Below, piece after piece: positions 1-13,840 of a stretch of 64,000 nt of DNA (the stretch's first letter is position 1; the number at the start of each line of letters is the position of its first letter). This DNA is from Rhodamnia argentea (lineage: Eukaryota > Streptophyta > Magnoliopsida > Myrtales > Myrtaceae): positions 14,713,311 to 14,777,310 of the forward strand of contig NC_063155.1 of assembly GCF_020921035.1 (NCBI RefSeq), read 5' to 3'. The notes under the pieces are model-generated. The model had not been told where the DNA came from. It searched no databases and saw only the letters and a program-made list of their open reading frames with translations. Both the position numbers and the translations under genes were made by a program.

Positions 1-619
1 AATGATCGGTCAAAAATGTTCATGATGATGCAAAAGTAGACAGCAGCAGAAGTTTAAGCATTTGCTAATTTCGTTCTAAACCTTGCTTGTGGATTCTTGC
101 CTCCACTCCCTCTCGCACCCTCATCGATATCGTTGTATGGTCCTAAAAAGGGGCATGCCGATCAGACATGCTCACTTTGACATATGGAAATAGTAAATGT
201 GCTCAGTTGTTGTAACTCTTATCATCGGTCACTCAGCATATGGATTTTGCTCCACTGCCTCACTATGCAAGGTCGTTTGGATATTGCACATTTTCACTTT
301 GCCTTTACTTCTCTTTTCCGTTGCCTTTTTGGCTAAATCCTTTGATGACATGCAACAAGAACGATACACAAGTTGTATTCTTTGGATGCTGCGTTTCTGC
401 TAAGTCAACCCACTTTTGCTTCTTCAATGCTTAGGAGTCAGGGAATGCAGCTTTAAAATGTACATACTCTCTTTGTTGACTCCCATCTTTTACATTTAAA
501 TGGTGGATCTAACATTCTTGACAAAATACACGACAGAGTTTCCAATTTCCAGAGGAAAAAATAGACTTGGGGGAACAAAATCTCCTGCAAGTCAACTCCC
601 TATGCTATCTCGATACTCT
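1..619. other. 3' flank of LCAT3, no gene seen
   Basis: This stretch lies downstream of the LCAT3 stop codon on the minus strand and should include its 3' UTR. Reading frames on both strands are short and do not resemble any family I know. No RNA gene or repeat stands out. Confidence 0.5.
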
Positions 620-3600
620 TCAAGAAGAATCCATTACTCTCGAAGTCCTACCGCGCTTGCTGCAGCTGACCTGCTCAACTCCCAACCATTTTTGGATGAG
701 TTGAAAGACGGTAGGGTCGCATAGTAATTGTCGGTGACCAGCAGCAACCCCTGCTCGCTCCACTGCCTCGAGTCCATCAGCCTGTTGATTAAGAAATCAC
801 TTGAGATAACATGGGAACTTTTGTATCGCACGCTGTTGCAACATACTACAGATCAAACGTAAACAAACAGGATACTGACCAGGACAAGGAGTATGATCTG
901 GATTTAAAAAGTATGACATAACTCCAAAATAAAAAGTAAGTGCTAAAGATGAATATCTATTGCATCTTCCCGTGCGTGGCAACAAATCAAACTGCAGTGC
1001 GTCATCTCAAAGCATGGTAAAAGGAGAAAAAGCTTTGCCAAATAGTTACCAGAGCTGATTCTGTGGGGACTGTCCCATCTCCATCCACATAAGAGTACTG
1101 GGGCTGCAAGATGAACCACAGCAAGTTTGAGCCAAGAACAAGAAAAAGAAAAGTGAATGGAAAAGTGCATTTGGAGTTCAGATGCATGTGAAAATCATGA
1201 AGGATAAAATTAGCCTAAAGGAAAATTTGAGCAGCCGTGAAATGGCAGCATCAAAATGGAGGACACTAGCTCCTGCTTCCCAAGCACATCAATTTATGAA
1301 ACGCCAAAGAAAATTTGAAAATCCAATGTTATCTGGTCATGACTCAACTTTAAGGCCCACATCTAAGTTCCACATCTCCTGAATATTGCAAAGTCACATA
1401 TCAGCTTCTCAATGTGACGAATAAAATGTCAACTTCAGTGAGAACTCGCTCCATTGTCAGCGTAAGATGCAGCTGAGGTCATTCTAGTTTAATTTGGTGG
1501 AGAATACCAACAATTCCAAGAAAGTGCTCTTAAACAACTCATTTAATCATGACTAAACAAAAGAAGTGGTTCAAACAAATAGAATGTCATCCAATCAGAA
1601 GAGGCGGTTATAATTATATAAGACTACTCACCAAAGTGTGGCACATCTCAGACAAGTCCTCAATGGGGGATGCCTCTGAACCATAACTGTCGCGAGAGCA
1701 TGTCATCATGTCTACCACCAAAACATAATATTAACATGCAAAACACAGAGTAGAAGCTGCGTACCGAACATCAAAAGGTGTGTCCGAAGATGTTCCATAG
1801 ATGTTATAGAACTCGACCTCACTAGGAAGTTTAATGTCGTCGATAATTCTGCGAGTTTCAGCAGCCCATTTGAGAATAGAGAGGTTAAAGGGCAAGGGTA
1901 TTGTCCGTCCTTGGTAATTTAGCTGTAACCACAAAGAATGCAATTCAGACTTCGTAGAAGAAGCAATGAGAAGATCTTGGCATTCACAAGAAAAGGGTGA
2001 AGGGGAGAGAAGCTTACAGTTTCAACTGTGGAATGAGGATTACAAAAATTTGAATAAACAAAATCCCTCTACATGCTTAAGTGAAGATACATCTATAAAC
2101 AGCTTATCATGCGCTTTCGGGAAACATTTCAGAAGAGATCTCAGAGAAGCTCATTAATAAGGGTACAGCTGGTAGAAAAGGAGGACAGACCTGGCGAGGC
2201 AGCTTTTATCTAGTTAACAGGAAACTATAAGTTTATAACCAAGGGATATGTGCATAGGAACACCTAAAATTTGTCACGAAAGTGCAATTGAATACTAAAA
2301 CTTGCTAAAACTCATAAAAGGTGCAATCAAGTCCTAAAACTTGTCAAATTGATGTAATTGAGCCCTTCCGTTAACTTCGTCATTTAGATTAACAGAAAAT
2401 ATTGACGTGCTTTTTTTAAATATTTTCTCTCTTCTACGAGGCAAAGACATGGCTAAAACACAAAATTTAAGGCTAAAACAACATCATTTTGATCCAAATA
2501 TGATTTATAATACAGTTTTTACTTGAAATAAATTAAAACAAAAATGGGCTGACGATGGTGGGAAAATGGTCGGCGGGGTTCACTAGGCCCCGGCCGGTGG
2601 CGGCCCTCGACCAAAACCGGGTGAGGACCGGCGACCCTTGCCCGATCCGGGTGAGGGCCGCAACCCTCACGGGCCCCCGGCCGGATACCCGCGACCCCTT
2701 CCAACCATTCCCCCACCATCGCTGGCCCACGCTATCTGGTTCTAACCTTTTTCCTTTTTTTTTTTTACTTTAACTTACTTTTTAATAATAAAAAATTAAA
2801 AATCAGATTTCGACTAAAACGATAACGTTTTAGCCACATCATCACTACGTAGGAGAGAGAAAATATTTAAAAAAAAACCACGTTAGCATTTTCCATTAAC
2901 CAAATTGAACGGAGTTAATAAAAGGACTCAATTGCACCAATTTGACAAGTTTTGAATTGCACTTTTTGCAAGTTTTAGGATACAAGTTTTACTTCTTCTC
3001 CCTAAAATCAATAAGTTCTCCTTAGTGGTCAAAGATCCCTAAAATGCCCGACATTTGTACAACCCAAGAAACACCAAAATAAAATGTTTTTTGTTCACTT
3101 CCAGTTGCTTGGACGCCACTTCAAAGAGGCCCTTAGTCGGTATTCAAGATTTTTGAGTTTTTTCAGCAGATAGAGGAACCAGCTACATTTTAGCATCAAA
3201 AGATGAGCAAAAGTTGACACCAAACTGATCTAAATGTCTGCTTCCGCGGAAGAGTTCAGAATAACTAAGTGACCAAGAAAGAATGTGGACATGCTACCTC
3301 ATTATTTCGCAATGCTGCTTCAAATAAAGAGACACTTTCAAGGGGACCATAGGTCTCCAAGTTGACAGAAACATCCCCGTCGATAGAGTGCTTTTGCCAG
3401 ACTTCAATCTTAGGCTGCTTCGCCCACTCAAACTCAGGGTTTGCCATCATTTCATATATTGACGGACACTCGATCAACTGTATTCAAATAGAACGCACTA
3501 TTAGCAAGAGAGCACAAGATCACACCAAGCAAAAAGCAGAAACAACTGTCAGACCCTCAAACATGATCCGTTGCCACCTCCTCTTGCAGAATAATCGAGT

Positions 3601-6600
3601 TAGCTGATCCAAAAATGAAAAAAATCCAAAAGTGAAGTGCAAATGGTCTAAAATTGCTCACAAATATGAGAAGAGAAATGCAAGACAAGAAAGCATACGC
3701 TTTTATATACCAGTCTTTTAGCATGTTATGTACGCTAGCCCTACAACAGGAGAAAGAGAGCATAGCCAAAATAAAGTCAGGGTCAGCTAACAAAGGTGTA
3801 CCACTCCAAATCGCGACTCTCAAAACACAACCTGACTTGCTACACCATCTCAAGCTATAGTATTGGTCAAATCCATTTCACATGTTACTGAACAGTTTTA
3901 GGTAGAAGCCCTAATACTTTTGCAATTTTCTTCGTCATTTAGTGCGTAAAAGTGATTGATAGATGTATTCAGGATGGACTTAACTATTGCATAGTGGGTA
4001 GTGGTGCATTTGCCCCACTCCTTTTTTTAAGTTTTGAAACTACTGAGGGTTTTTAAGCAATGCCAAAAAACTACTTGCTTTAGAAAAGTAAAACATGCAC
4101 AATACTAGTTATGATAGGACTTTTTTAGGCATAAGAAGATTGGTTACTAAATCTTAACACTTGATTTTCTTGTAATCAATCATTAATTAATTTGTTGACC
4201 CCACTGACAAAAGTTTCTAGATCAGTCCCTGTATATATTCCATCCTCCTTTCTGCTAGTTCTACACCAACAGCAGGGTGCACCTAGTGGCCTTGAGAGAT
4301 GAATAGAGAAATTACCAATTGGTGAAATGTCCACCTAGACACAAAAAAGTAGCTCTCAAACCCTTCAACAAATTGCAGTCCAGTTAAGAGAGAGTCATTG
4401 ACGCATCCCGGTGCACCTATCACATAAAATGATAACACTTTGAAAACGTAGGAGCAATACAATCTACTAAGCACATGGAGGTACTTTTTTATTCAAAACT
4501 ACAATGCAATAAGCGAACCAAGATGAAAATGAGCATTTAGCCTTCAACAGTTGGAAAATCAATAGAGATATCTAATTGCACTTGAAGTTGAAGATCCAAT
4601 TGACAAACATGACAAGCAAGTTTCAAAGTTTAAGATCAAAATAAGAAAAGCATCCGATTTCAAGCCAACAGAGAAATCATGATCGCTCTATCAGCTGGGC
4701 ATCAGAAAACAGATGTTCTCTATCAGATAGTGAACATTACAGCCTGTATCTATGGTTCTTTGAGTATCTTTCCAGACATTTGAGTGTCATGATAGAATGA
4801 ATCTGGAACTTTGCCCAAAAGCAGTTACCTTGGAAAGGGCATGCAATACAAATCCACTTCCTTACATACTTTGAAAAGACCTGTCAATTAACAACTAAAT
4901 TATAGTCTTATTGCTAATTCTGTGCATATAATCCAATATCGTAAGCAACTAGACAATCTTCAATAAATGCTTCCAGCAGTTAATGATGGAACACTCACAT
5001 CTTGACGGAGTGATAGGAAACACGACACCAGCCATCCACCCATTGAATGAGAAATTAGGTCAACTTTTCTACCTCCAGAAGATTTATAAGCAGTTTCCAA
5101 CTTTGACCGAAGGCCTTCTAGGAGCTTGTCAGCTCTGCAATGATGTAGCAGATAAATGTGTTCACAATTATCAGAAACTTAAACACTGAACCCCTGGCTG
5201 ATAAATCAGCTAAGAATGCAGTACTCAAGATATCGACTTTGTTTTTCAACAACTTAACAGACAAACTGAATTACCTATTACTTTGCCGGAAATCATAACC
5301 ATATCCAAACAATGTGGTTCCCTTCTTATACCCTATCCCCACGAGCATGTCAATCATATCATGAAAATGATATACCTCTTTCAGATGTATAAGTTTCACA
5401 AACTGAAAGGTGAAGAATTCTCATCAATACATTCCCATTAGTAGTAAATATGTTGCGGAATTAACAGTGCAAACAGGAGCGATATATTTCTCTGACAAAG
5501 CACCAAAAGAGTGAAGAATAACTTAGAGCCTCACCCATGATGGGTCTAGTATGTCGATCGCATAGAGCCCATAATCATCGTCAGGAACCACAATTTCAGC
5601 ATCATCATTCAATGACTCGGTCAATCCTTAGGATGACAAAAAGCACAAGCTCATCAAGCACTAAATCATCATGTGTGATTGAGGAAATCTGATGTCGGTG
5701 AACAAAATTGACAGAGACTGTGGAAAGAGATGTAACTGCCAATACAGCAGATCATGTCACACCCAGTGAGTTAAATTCCATAGACAAGGTACACAGCATG
5801 TGCTGTAAAACAGAGAAACTTCTGCAAGTAAGAAATAAGTTCAAAGGAAACGTCCATGAGCAGGACGTTCTCGAGTAGGAAATATCTGTAACATGGTGCT
5901 ATTTCATGAGGAGGGGTGCTTTAGATCAAACCAAGCACACAAATCAGATCTATACTCATGATCTGTTCGGGTTTCAATTTTTATTCAGAAAGGACATTAG
6001 AGAATTACTCAGGAGAGCGACTTCAGGATACAGAAAGAGCGCACCGTGTTCGAAACAGAACTCATTTTCAATGTACAAAAGAATGATTCCAATTATTCTT
6101 AATATGCGATAACTAAATAATTTCGGACAAACAAACCAAACCAACCCAGAAGGCCAAAACGTGTTTCAAGGTACACTAGTACATAAAAGATAATTTGTCA
6201 TATCGATGACTGATGAAACGTTGTCGTCATATCCATGGGTAAAATATCTCACAGATTTCAAAGTGGAGGTCACAGACTGCTGAGAGTGAGACCACGTAAC
6301 ATGAAAAACGACACAGGTAGAGGCATGTCGAATCTATAGTGACGAGGTGAGGGAAGTAGCAACAACATATAGCAGAAGTTACCCTACTACTCGCGCGCGC
6401 GCGCGCGCGAGTATGCAAATGGGTGTGGAAATGGAATCCCAAGCATGCGGGTTGCAGAGAGAGAGACAGAGAGAGAGACCAGTGGAGGGGTTGAAGAGGG
6501 ACCAGAGCTTGTTCTTGAACTCCAAGTCGGCGAGGAGGATGCGGACCCAGACACGGGTATCGAAGCCCAGCCACCCGTCCCCCTTCTTCTTGGAATGGAG

Positions 6601-6717
6601 TATGGAGCCACCCATCCCCGACACCAGCACCACCGGGTTTCTCTCCTCAGAAGCTTCCTGATCACGGCGGTTGCCGTCTCCGAACCAGAAGCAGGGGCAC
6701 GCTCTGTCCCTCCACAT
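620..6717 (-). CDS. LCAT3: Phospholipase A1 LCAT3-like (lecithin:cholesterol acyltransferase family)
   Basis: Eleven coding exons (6480-6717, 5535-5626, 5275-5402, 4999-5134, 4829-4880, 4316-4416, 3298-3477, 1765-1922, 1632-1686, 1050-1103, 620-781) join in phase with GT-AG borders to give 451 residues; Arabidopsis LCAT3 is about the same length. The start gives MWRDRACPC, matching the Cys/Trp-rich family N-terminus. Exon 1 holds VVLVSGMGGSILHSKKK; exon 4 holds the lipase elbow ISHSMGG with the likely nucleophile near Ser183. The acid YVDGDGTVP (near Asp389) and the base AGHRQLL (near His414) sit in exons 10 and 11, so the triad is complete. Family knowledge: LCAT3 hydrolyses the sn-1 acyl chain of phospholipids and is not a true sterol acyltransferase. 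No signal peptide is visible. Intron 7 carries an inverted-repeat transposon, and the leader has a CT repeat. Confidence 0.95.
2258..2990. mobile_element. Non-autonomous inverted-repeat transposon in LCAT3 intron 7
   Basis: Reading inward from about 2262 on the plus strand and from about 2985 on the minus strand gives the same sequence for roughly 180-200 bases. Shared words include AAAACTTGTCAAATTG, AATTGAG and AAATATTTTCTCTC. The core (2550-2720) is very GC-rich and itself folds, with GGTGGGAAAATGG on one side and its partner CCATTCCCCCACC on the other. No transposase is present. It fits a foldback or MITE-type element with long terminal inverted repeats. I could not define a clean target-site duplication. 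Confidence 0.75.
6391..6410. repeat. (CG)n microsatellite in LCAT3 intron 1
   Basis: An uninterrupted alternating CG run of about 20 bases lies close downstream of the LCAT3 exon 1 donor. Runs of CpG this long are rare in plant DNA because methylated CpG decays. Such runs can form Z-DNA. Confidence 0.9.
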
Positions 6718-6739
6718 GATGATGCCGATCCGATGCCTG

Positions 6740-6771
<32 letters not shown>

Positions 6772-6920
6772 CTCCGAAGCTCAGAGAAGCGGAAAATGGG
6801 AAGTCGGCGCCGGGGAGAGAGAGGCAGATAGAGTCGCGGGGTAGCTACAGAGCTAGCTTTACGAGGGCAGCTACAGCCAACAAGTAGAGATGGTAGATAC
6901 AAGCCGACGTTCCGTTTCAA
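6718..6920 (-). promoter_or_regulatory. LCAT3 5' leader with (CT/GA)n tract
   Basis: A pure CT run on the plus strand (6745-6770), which is GA in the sense of the gene, lies 28-53 bases upstream of the LCAT3 start codon. GA-rich leaders of this kind recur upstream of LUC7, TIC20-II, VIPP1 and DUF538 in this window. GA repeats are known binding sites for plant BBR/BPC factors; their use here is inferred. Confidence 0.5.
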
Positions 6921-7176
6921 CCTTTCTTCCAGGTAGACCCCGCGCTACGTGGCGTGGGTAGGTTTCGTTTTGACTATGTTCGTGTTCTTCTTCCAGTCAT
7001 CTGGATCCGAGCGCGCTCTTTATTCGCATGTTTTCGCGGAATTCGTACTGTTGAGCCGTGACATTTTTGTTCTTTCCGCTCTATGCAAACCATATAAACT
7101 CCCTCGGATGCGGACAAAGTGGGACACCACCCAGTGGCATATTCTAAGGAATTGTGCTCCTTCTTCATCATTCCAA

Positions 7177-7867
7177 GGGAAAATTCAAAAAAAAAAAAAA
7201 AAAACCTAAAGTCCACTTATTTTCTCAAATAAAAATATCAAGTGAACTTTATTTCAAATAAAAATTTAAAATGACATAATATATTTTAAATAAGAGCTTA
7301 AAGTGATTATAGAATTTCAAAAAAGGACCTGATCTAAAGTACTTTTTCGTCATTTCTCATTTTGATTATTTTTTTTCTATTTTTTTCCTTCTCTGATTTT
7401 AAAAAATGAAAAAACAGCCACACCAACGGGAAGGCTACCCCTCCCCCCTTTGGCAGCCGACCCACCACTGATGTCACCACCCCTACCGACCCTTGCCAAA
7501 ATCAGGAGAGCATTGGGCCCTCTCCCGGATCTGGGAGAGGGTCGCCGGCAACCTCGCCAGCCTTTGCCACCCTTCCCCCCCTCCCCTCTCGATTTGTAGG
7601 GGGACGGCCAGAGAGGCAGCCTTCCACCTCTGTATTTTTTTTTTTTTTTGGTTAAATTTTAAAGAAACAAAAAGAAGAAACAGTTAATAAAAGAGAAAAA
7701 AATATAAAAAAGATCGAAATAGCCTTGAAATTAGGCCCTTTTTAAAAATTTCATAATCACTTCAAACCCTTATTTGAAACAATAATGACACTTCTTGAAA
7801 CAAAGTTTACTTGAAGCTCTTATTTGAAAAAATAAAAGGACTTCGACCCTTTTTTTGGAATTTTCCC
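7177..7867. mobile_element. Inverted-repeat transposon between LCAT3 and RPL38
   Basis: The ends read GGGAAAATTC and GAATTTTCCC. Inward of these, the two sides mirror each other for about 170 bases, with shared words such as AAATAAGAGCTT and AAGTGATTAT. The centre (7420-7620) is GC-rich, with CCACC/GCCGGC blocks much like the core of the element in LCAT3 intron 7. There is no coding capacity. The rest of the LCAT3-RPL38 spacer (6920-7176 and 7868-8441) shows nothing I can name. Confidence 0.75.
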
Positions 7868-8441
7868 TCAATCCAAAATAGTAAATATTTAGCCCAAGTA
7901 AATATTTTTTTTCCTGTATAGTGTTGGAATGTTCCTAACTTACATTCAAAATCATCACGTGGAAGTCTGACCAGTAGAGATTAACAACCAGCATTTGACT
8001 GTCAAGTCCATGTAAACATCTGTTTCGAACTTTACAAATGACCACTTGATCAAGACTGTCCCTTTAGACCCCATCAACAGAGGATCCTTTTAGCGTGCAT
8101 GTGAGTTTTCTTTGTATTCCAAATCAAAAGTTTGTTCATGGATGAAATCAAACAAATTCCAAAGCAAGCATAGCACACCCCAGAACCCAATAACCCGAAT
8201 AACCTCCCACATCGATCCTCAAATAAATTTCAAAGCATAGCTTCACTCTCTGTGCAAAACAAATGGAGGCTCCATTGATCAGATGACAGCAAAACTGAAA
8301 AACTTGATTCAGTCTAGAATAGAACTACACTGGGCACAATCCATATAACAGACAAAATCGTAAAAACAACAACCGAAACGGTTCAAAACACAATCCTCAG
8401 TGTTGTCTGAGTTCTCCCCCGAAACGCAAACTCAAGTGCAT

Positions 8442-10330
<1,889 letters not shown>

Positions 10331-10520
10331 GATTCCTCTCACAGCCGGAGCGCTTGGGGACGCTGCAGAGGGTGCGCGAGAAAGTGGCGAAGACAGAGAA
10401 CCCTAACGGGAGGTTTATACGCACTAGGCGAAAAACCTAATGGGCTTAATGGGCCGGCTGCGACCTGCAGAGCCGGGTTGGGCCTCTAGTCCACCGAGTT
10501 GGGCCGCCTGATTAGTTTAA
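10331..10520 (-). promoter_or_regulatory. RPL38 promoter: telo-box and site II elements
   Basis: Immediately upstream of the RPL38 start exon there is a telo-box-like GAACCCTAA (about 10399-10407) and several site II cores: TGGGCTTAATGGGCC near 10440-10455, TTGGGCC near 10474 and TTGGGCC near 10499. In plants the telo-box plus site II (TGGGCY) combination drives ribosomal protein genes in dividing cells through TCP and Pur-type factors. The motifs are visible; their activity is inferred from the family. Confidence 0.75.
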
Positions 10521-12530
10521 ACGAACGAAAAAGGGCTTGAGCCTTTGGACAATTCTTTTTACAACATCTGGCGATTCATGGACCGACAATTCCGCCTTGC
10601 GTGATAAGGTACTCCTGCGATTATGCATGCATTTGTCAGGAGGGAAAGGGAGCGCGTGGAGGAGAACGTCTGTAATGCCGTAAGGTTTGGGAGGGAGAAA
10701 AAGAAGGCATGCAACCTAAGGACCATGGAGATTGATTGATGATTTTGATGTCATAGTGGGGTCAAGAAGGTGTGGGCTACGATTCTATTAGGGGTGGGCA
10801 AAAAAAGGGGATCGGACCGTCTAATTCTGGGCGGTTCTCGGTTCCTAAAATTTGAAATCTGTAAATATCGGTTCGGTTTCCGATTTACAATTTCATGTAT
10901 AGACCCATGCACTATGACCACCCAGATCGAATCGATTTTTTTTTTATCCTCGTTATTCCAAATTTCCAAATTGTCAAAACCCTAATTCCCATTCTTTTCT
11001 CGCTCGGACTCGGTTAGCACGCTCATTGCTCGCACCTCTCACTCTAACTTGTCTTAGCCTCAGTCACGCAGCGTTCACGCCGCCCTCGCGCCTCGACACC
11101 TTGGTTCTTGATGATCATCACAGCTTTGTTTCATGGAGATGACCATCATGTTTAGCTTATAACGAATTTACACTATTAACATCACTCGTGCAGCAGTTTA
11201 GACTACGCAACGAAACTTACAGTACCTTTAATCATGGGCATCCTTGGATCCTTGGTGTGGTTAAAGGATTACCTCACCGAAAAAGAGAGATTTCTCTCCG
11301 GGCTTTTATGGCTATCCGTTTGATAAGCGGGAAAGGCGGGCTCAACGGATGCGTTCCTTATTTTAACTAGCAGGTGCCCCACACTCTGCACCCTTAATTA
11401 TCAATCATATTTTTTCTTTCCCAATGGTAGGGAATACTCTCTTCTTGTTTTACGTACCGGAGATCCCGAGGTCCGGACGAGTATTAGACGAAGCAGTTTA
11501 AGGACTTATGGGAATAGAAAAAAAAAAAAAAGGAAATACGGATGGTCCTTAGAGCTACCGGACTGATTGGTTGGTCCGATTTCTGGATGGGTCCAGGATC
11601 ACGAGGGTCAATTCTCAGTTCTGGAGTGGGTCAATTTCCATCCTGAAACCGATTATCCACGGATTCTACAACAAATCTAAAAGAAGATTGGCGAATTTGT
11701 TATAACGCGGATAAATCGGTCAATCGGTCAGCAGTCAAGCTGCGTGTGCTTTGGGTTTGGGTTGGGCCAAGACAACAGATAGACGTGGGGATGGGGTCGG
11801 TCAGCCGTAGACTTGGAAAGGAGAGTCAACGGACGAGTCGAGTCTTCTCTTCCTGCTGTCCTTCCACCCGGAACATTTTGCCCTCCTTCTTTCATCATAA
11901 TTACGTTACTAACCCCGCTTTGCCCACTAGCCGAAACAGCAATCCGTCTGACGTGGCATTGGTGATTTACAATTGTGCCCTCGAACGCCACCCAGCCACT
12001 TATTAGGCTCCGCCGTATAAAAACAGTCCGTGCACCACTTGAAATAATTAATAAATAAAAAATATTATTTTCGCGAATGGTAAAAGAATATTTTTCATTT
12101 ATCCATTTTTATAAGCGATGCGAGCGAATGTTTTTAGGAAAATATTTTTTTAAAAAATTATTCATTTTCCACGAAACAAACGGAACCTTAGACTCGCAAA
12201 AATGTATATGACCACGTGGCAATCTCTTTTTTCGTAAAGCCAATATCATAATTGTTGGTTCAATGGAATAAGAGCAACTACTAAGAAGTCGCATGAACCC
12301 TTTCGAGACCTTTGTGCTTATTGAATTACATGTAGTAAAGGCACGTACTATATTCCTAAATGTAGATATTCTTTGTAAAACACATAAAAATCATTTAAAT
12401 CCTGCAAGAGTCGGATCGGGTTCGAGATGAAGTGATGAAATTGTATTGAATCCAACCTGCTTCAATCTCTATTAAACAAGTGTGCTAATTTGATCGATCA
12501 TTTCATCTTACGCACTTAATAAAATGTAAG
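10521..12530. other. Intergenic, scattered repeat debris
   Basis: No gene is supported. Around 10790-10870 and 11560-11670 there are GGTTCGG / GGTCCGATT-rich stretches that look like ends of a common plant repeat, possibly hAT-type, but I could not pair them. A short open frame at 11188-11370 matches no family I know. The rest is AT-rich. Confidence 0.4.
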
Positions 12531-12730
12531 AAAAACGACATAAATGGTCCCCGAACTTTAGCTCAATTTGCAATATGGTCTCTGATCTTTTAATTTGTTC
12601 AATGCAGCCTCTTTACTTTAGCCCAATGTACAACACCATCCATGAACTATTAAATTGTTAAATATGGTCCCTTGACTTTTGGTGCATTTTCATATTGTCC
12701 GAGGACTAAATTGAACGTGTGCAAAAAATT
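12530..12730. repeat. Dispersed repeat with 'ATGGTCCxxGAACTTT' units
   Basis: A phrase close to ATGGTCCCTGAACTTT followed by TTAATTTGTT recurs about three times in forward orientation, and a reversed form (GAGGACTAAATTGAAC) closes the block. This is a common type of plant non-autonomous repeat. A related type occurs at about 47950-48420. Confidence 0.55.
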
Positions 12731-12999
12731 TATGGACCACATTGAAAAGATTGTGCTGCTGGTAGTGCATATGAAAGGATTGTGATTTATATGCATGCGT
12801 GACCTTAAAAGGAAAAAAAATAGAGGGGCTTCTTCGAATAAAATTTAAATTCATCTCATCCCATGTTGTGTAGGTACACCAATAGTGTGCGCGAAAAGAT
12901 GCCGGTTGCGATTTCAATGTGAATTATATGTGTTTCTGGACTTTTAAAAGAAGAATAGAATACATTAGGAAAACACCAATGCCGTTACATGGGAGGGGG

Positions 13000-13380
13000 C
13001 TTTTACACGGGGCGTCACTGACCGGAGATTTTCATAACCTAATAGGCCGAGGAAGTAGTCCAAATGACCGAGCAAGTCTGGAAGCTTCTAGAACTCTAGT
13101 GTATCACAAGCACTCTTGACTATTCTCATGGATATTGAAGGATGTGTCCACTAGTATTCTAGAGGTTCTTGTAGTTACTGTGAATAGGTGGTAAGATCTC
13201 CACCGTTAGATCAACTGAAGATCTACGATTGTAATTATAGGGGTTCGTTCATAAATAGGGATCACATCCCTCTCATTTAGACCATCCACAAATCATAAAC
13301 ACTGGAGAATAAGAATTCAGAGTTTCTCCCTGGGTTTTCTATCTCTATTGTTGAAGAGGTTGGCACTGAAGTAGCTTAAG
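13000..13380 (+). mobile_element. Possible solo LTR fragment
   Basis: The block has the style of a plant Copia or TRIM LTR. It contains CTAGAAC and CTAGAGG repeats, a TATA-like CATAAATAGGGATCACA at about 13250 and a downstream leader-like stretch, but no coding region follows. No matching second LTR was found, so this rests on overall look only. Confidence 0.3.
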
Positions 13381-13519
13381 GGAAAAATTACAAATCCGTA
13401 GTTTCAGCTTATTAATTATCCGTTTGTAGAGCATATTGTCATTCTACTCCAAATAAGCATATCACGATCTTTTATTCATTCTCTTACGGTCATTAATAAG
13501 AAACGAGTTGAGAAAATGA

Positions 13520-13840
13520 ATACATAACAGAATGTACTTGTCGGGTGGGTTGGGTTGGCTTAGGTTTGTATCGGGTCATAAATGGTTCGACCTAAATTGA
13601 CCCCTTTGCAATGAAAATTTCTCAACCTATACCCGACACATCTCGGGATTCATTTTTAGCATTTTCCTCCCTATATTGTCGCCTTTGAAGAATAGATTGC
13701 TCCATGGTTCGGCTAGTTGAGTTAGTGCGAGAGCTCAGGGGTTGGGTTACGGATGGGGTGTGATGGTGGTGGTGAAAGTACGGCTCGGGCCATCCAAAAA
13801 TCATGAACGGGCTTTGGCATTGAGTTAAATATAAATGGGT
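13520..13840. repeat. Dispersed repeat rich in GGGTTGGGT / CATAAATGG
   Basis: It begins with GGGTGGGTTGGGTTGG and carries TCGGGTCATAAATGG; a reversed counterpart with GGGTTCTCAG sits near 13830. Similar GGGTCGGGT plus TTTATGACC blocks occur at 35525-35645 and 44700-45125 and, more weakly, at 34556-34710. Together they form a family of at least three copies here. Confidence 0.55.

Noticed and set aside
6387-6920. 177-codon minus frame over LCAT3 exon 1
   Set aside because: Arg/Ser/Glu low-complexity text reading through the GA microsatellite; the LCAT3 frame in the same place matches the family.
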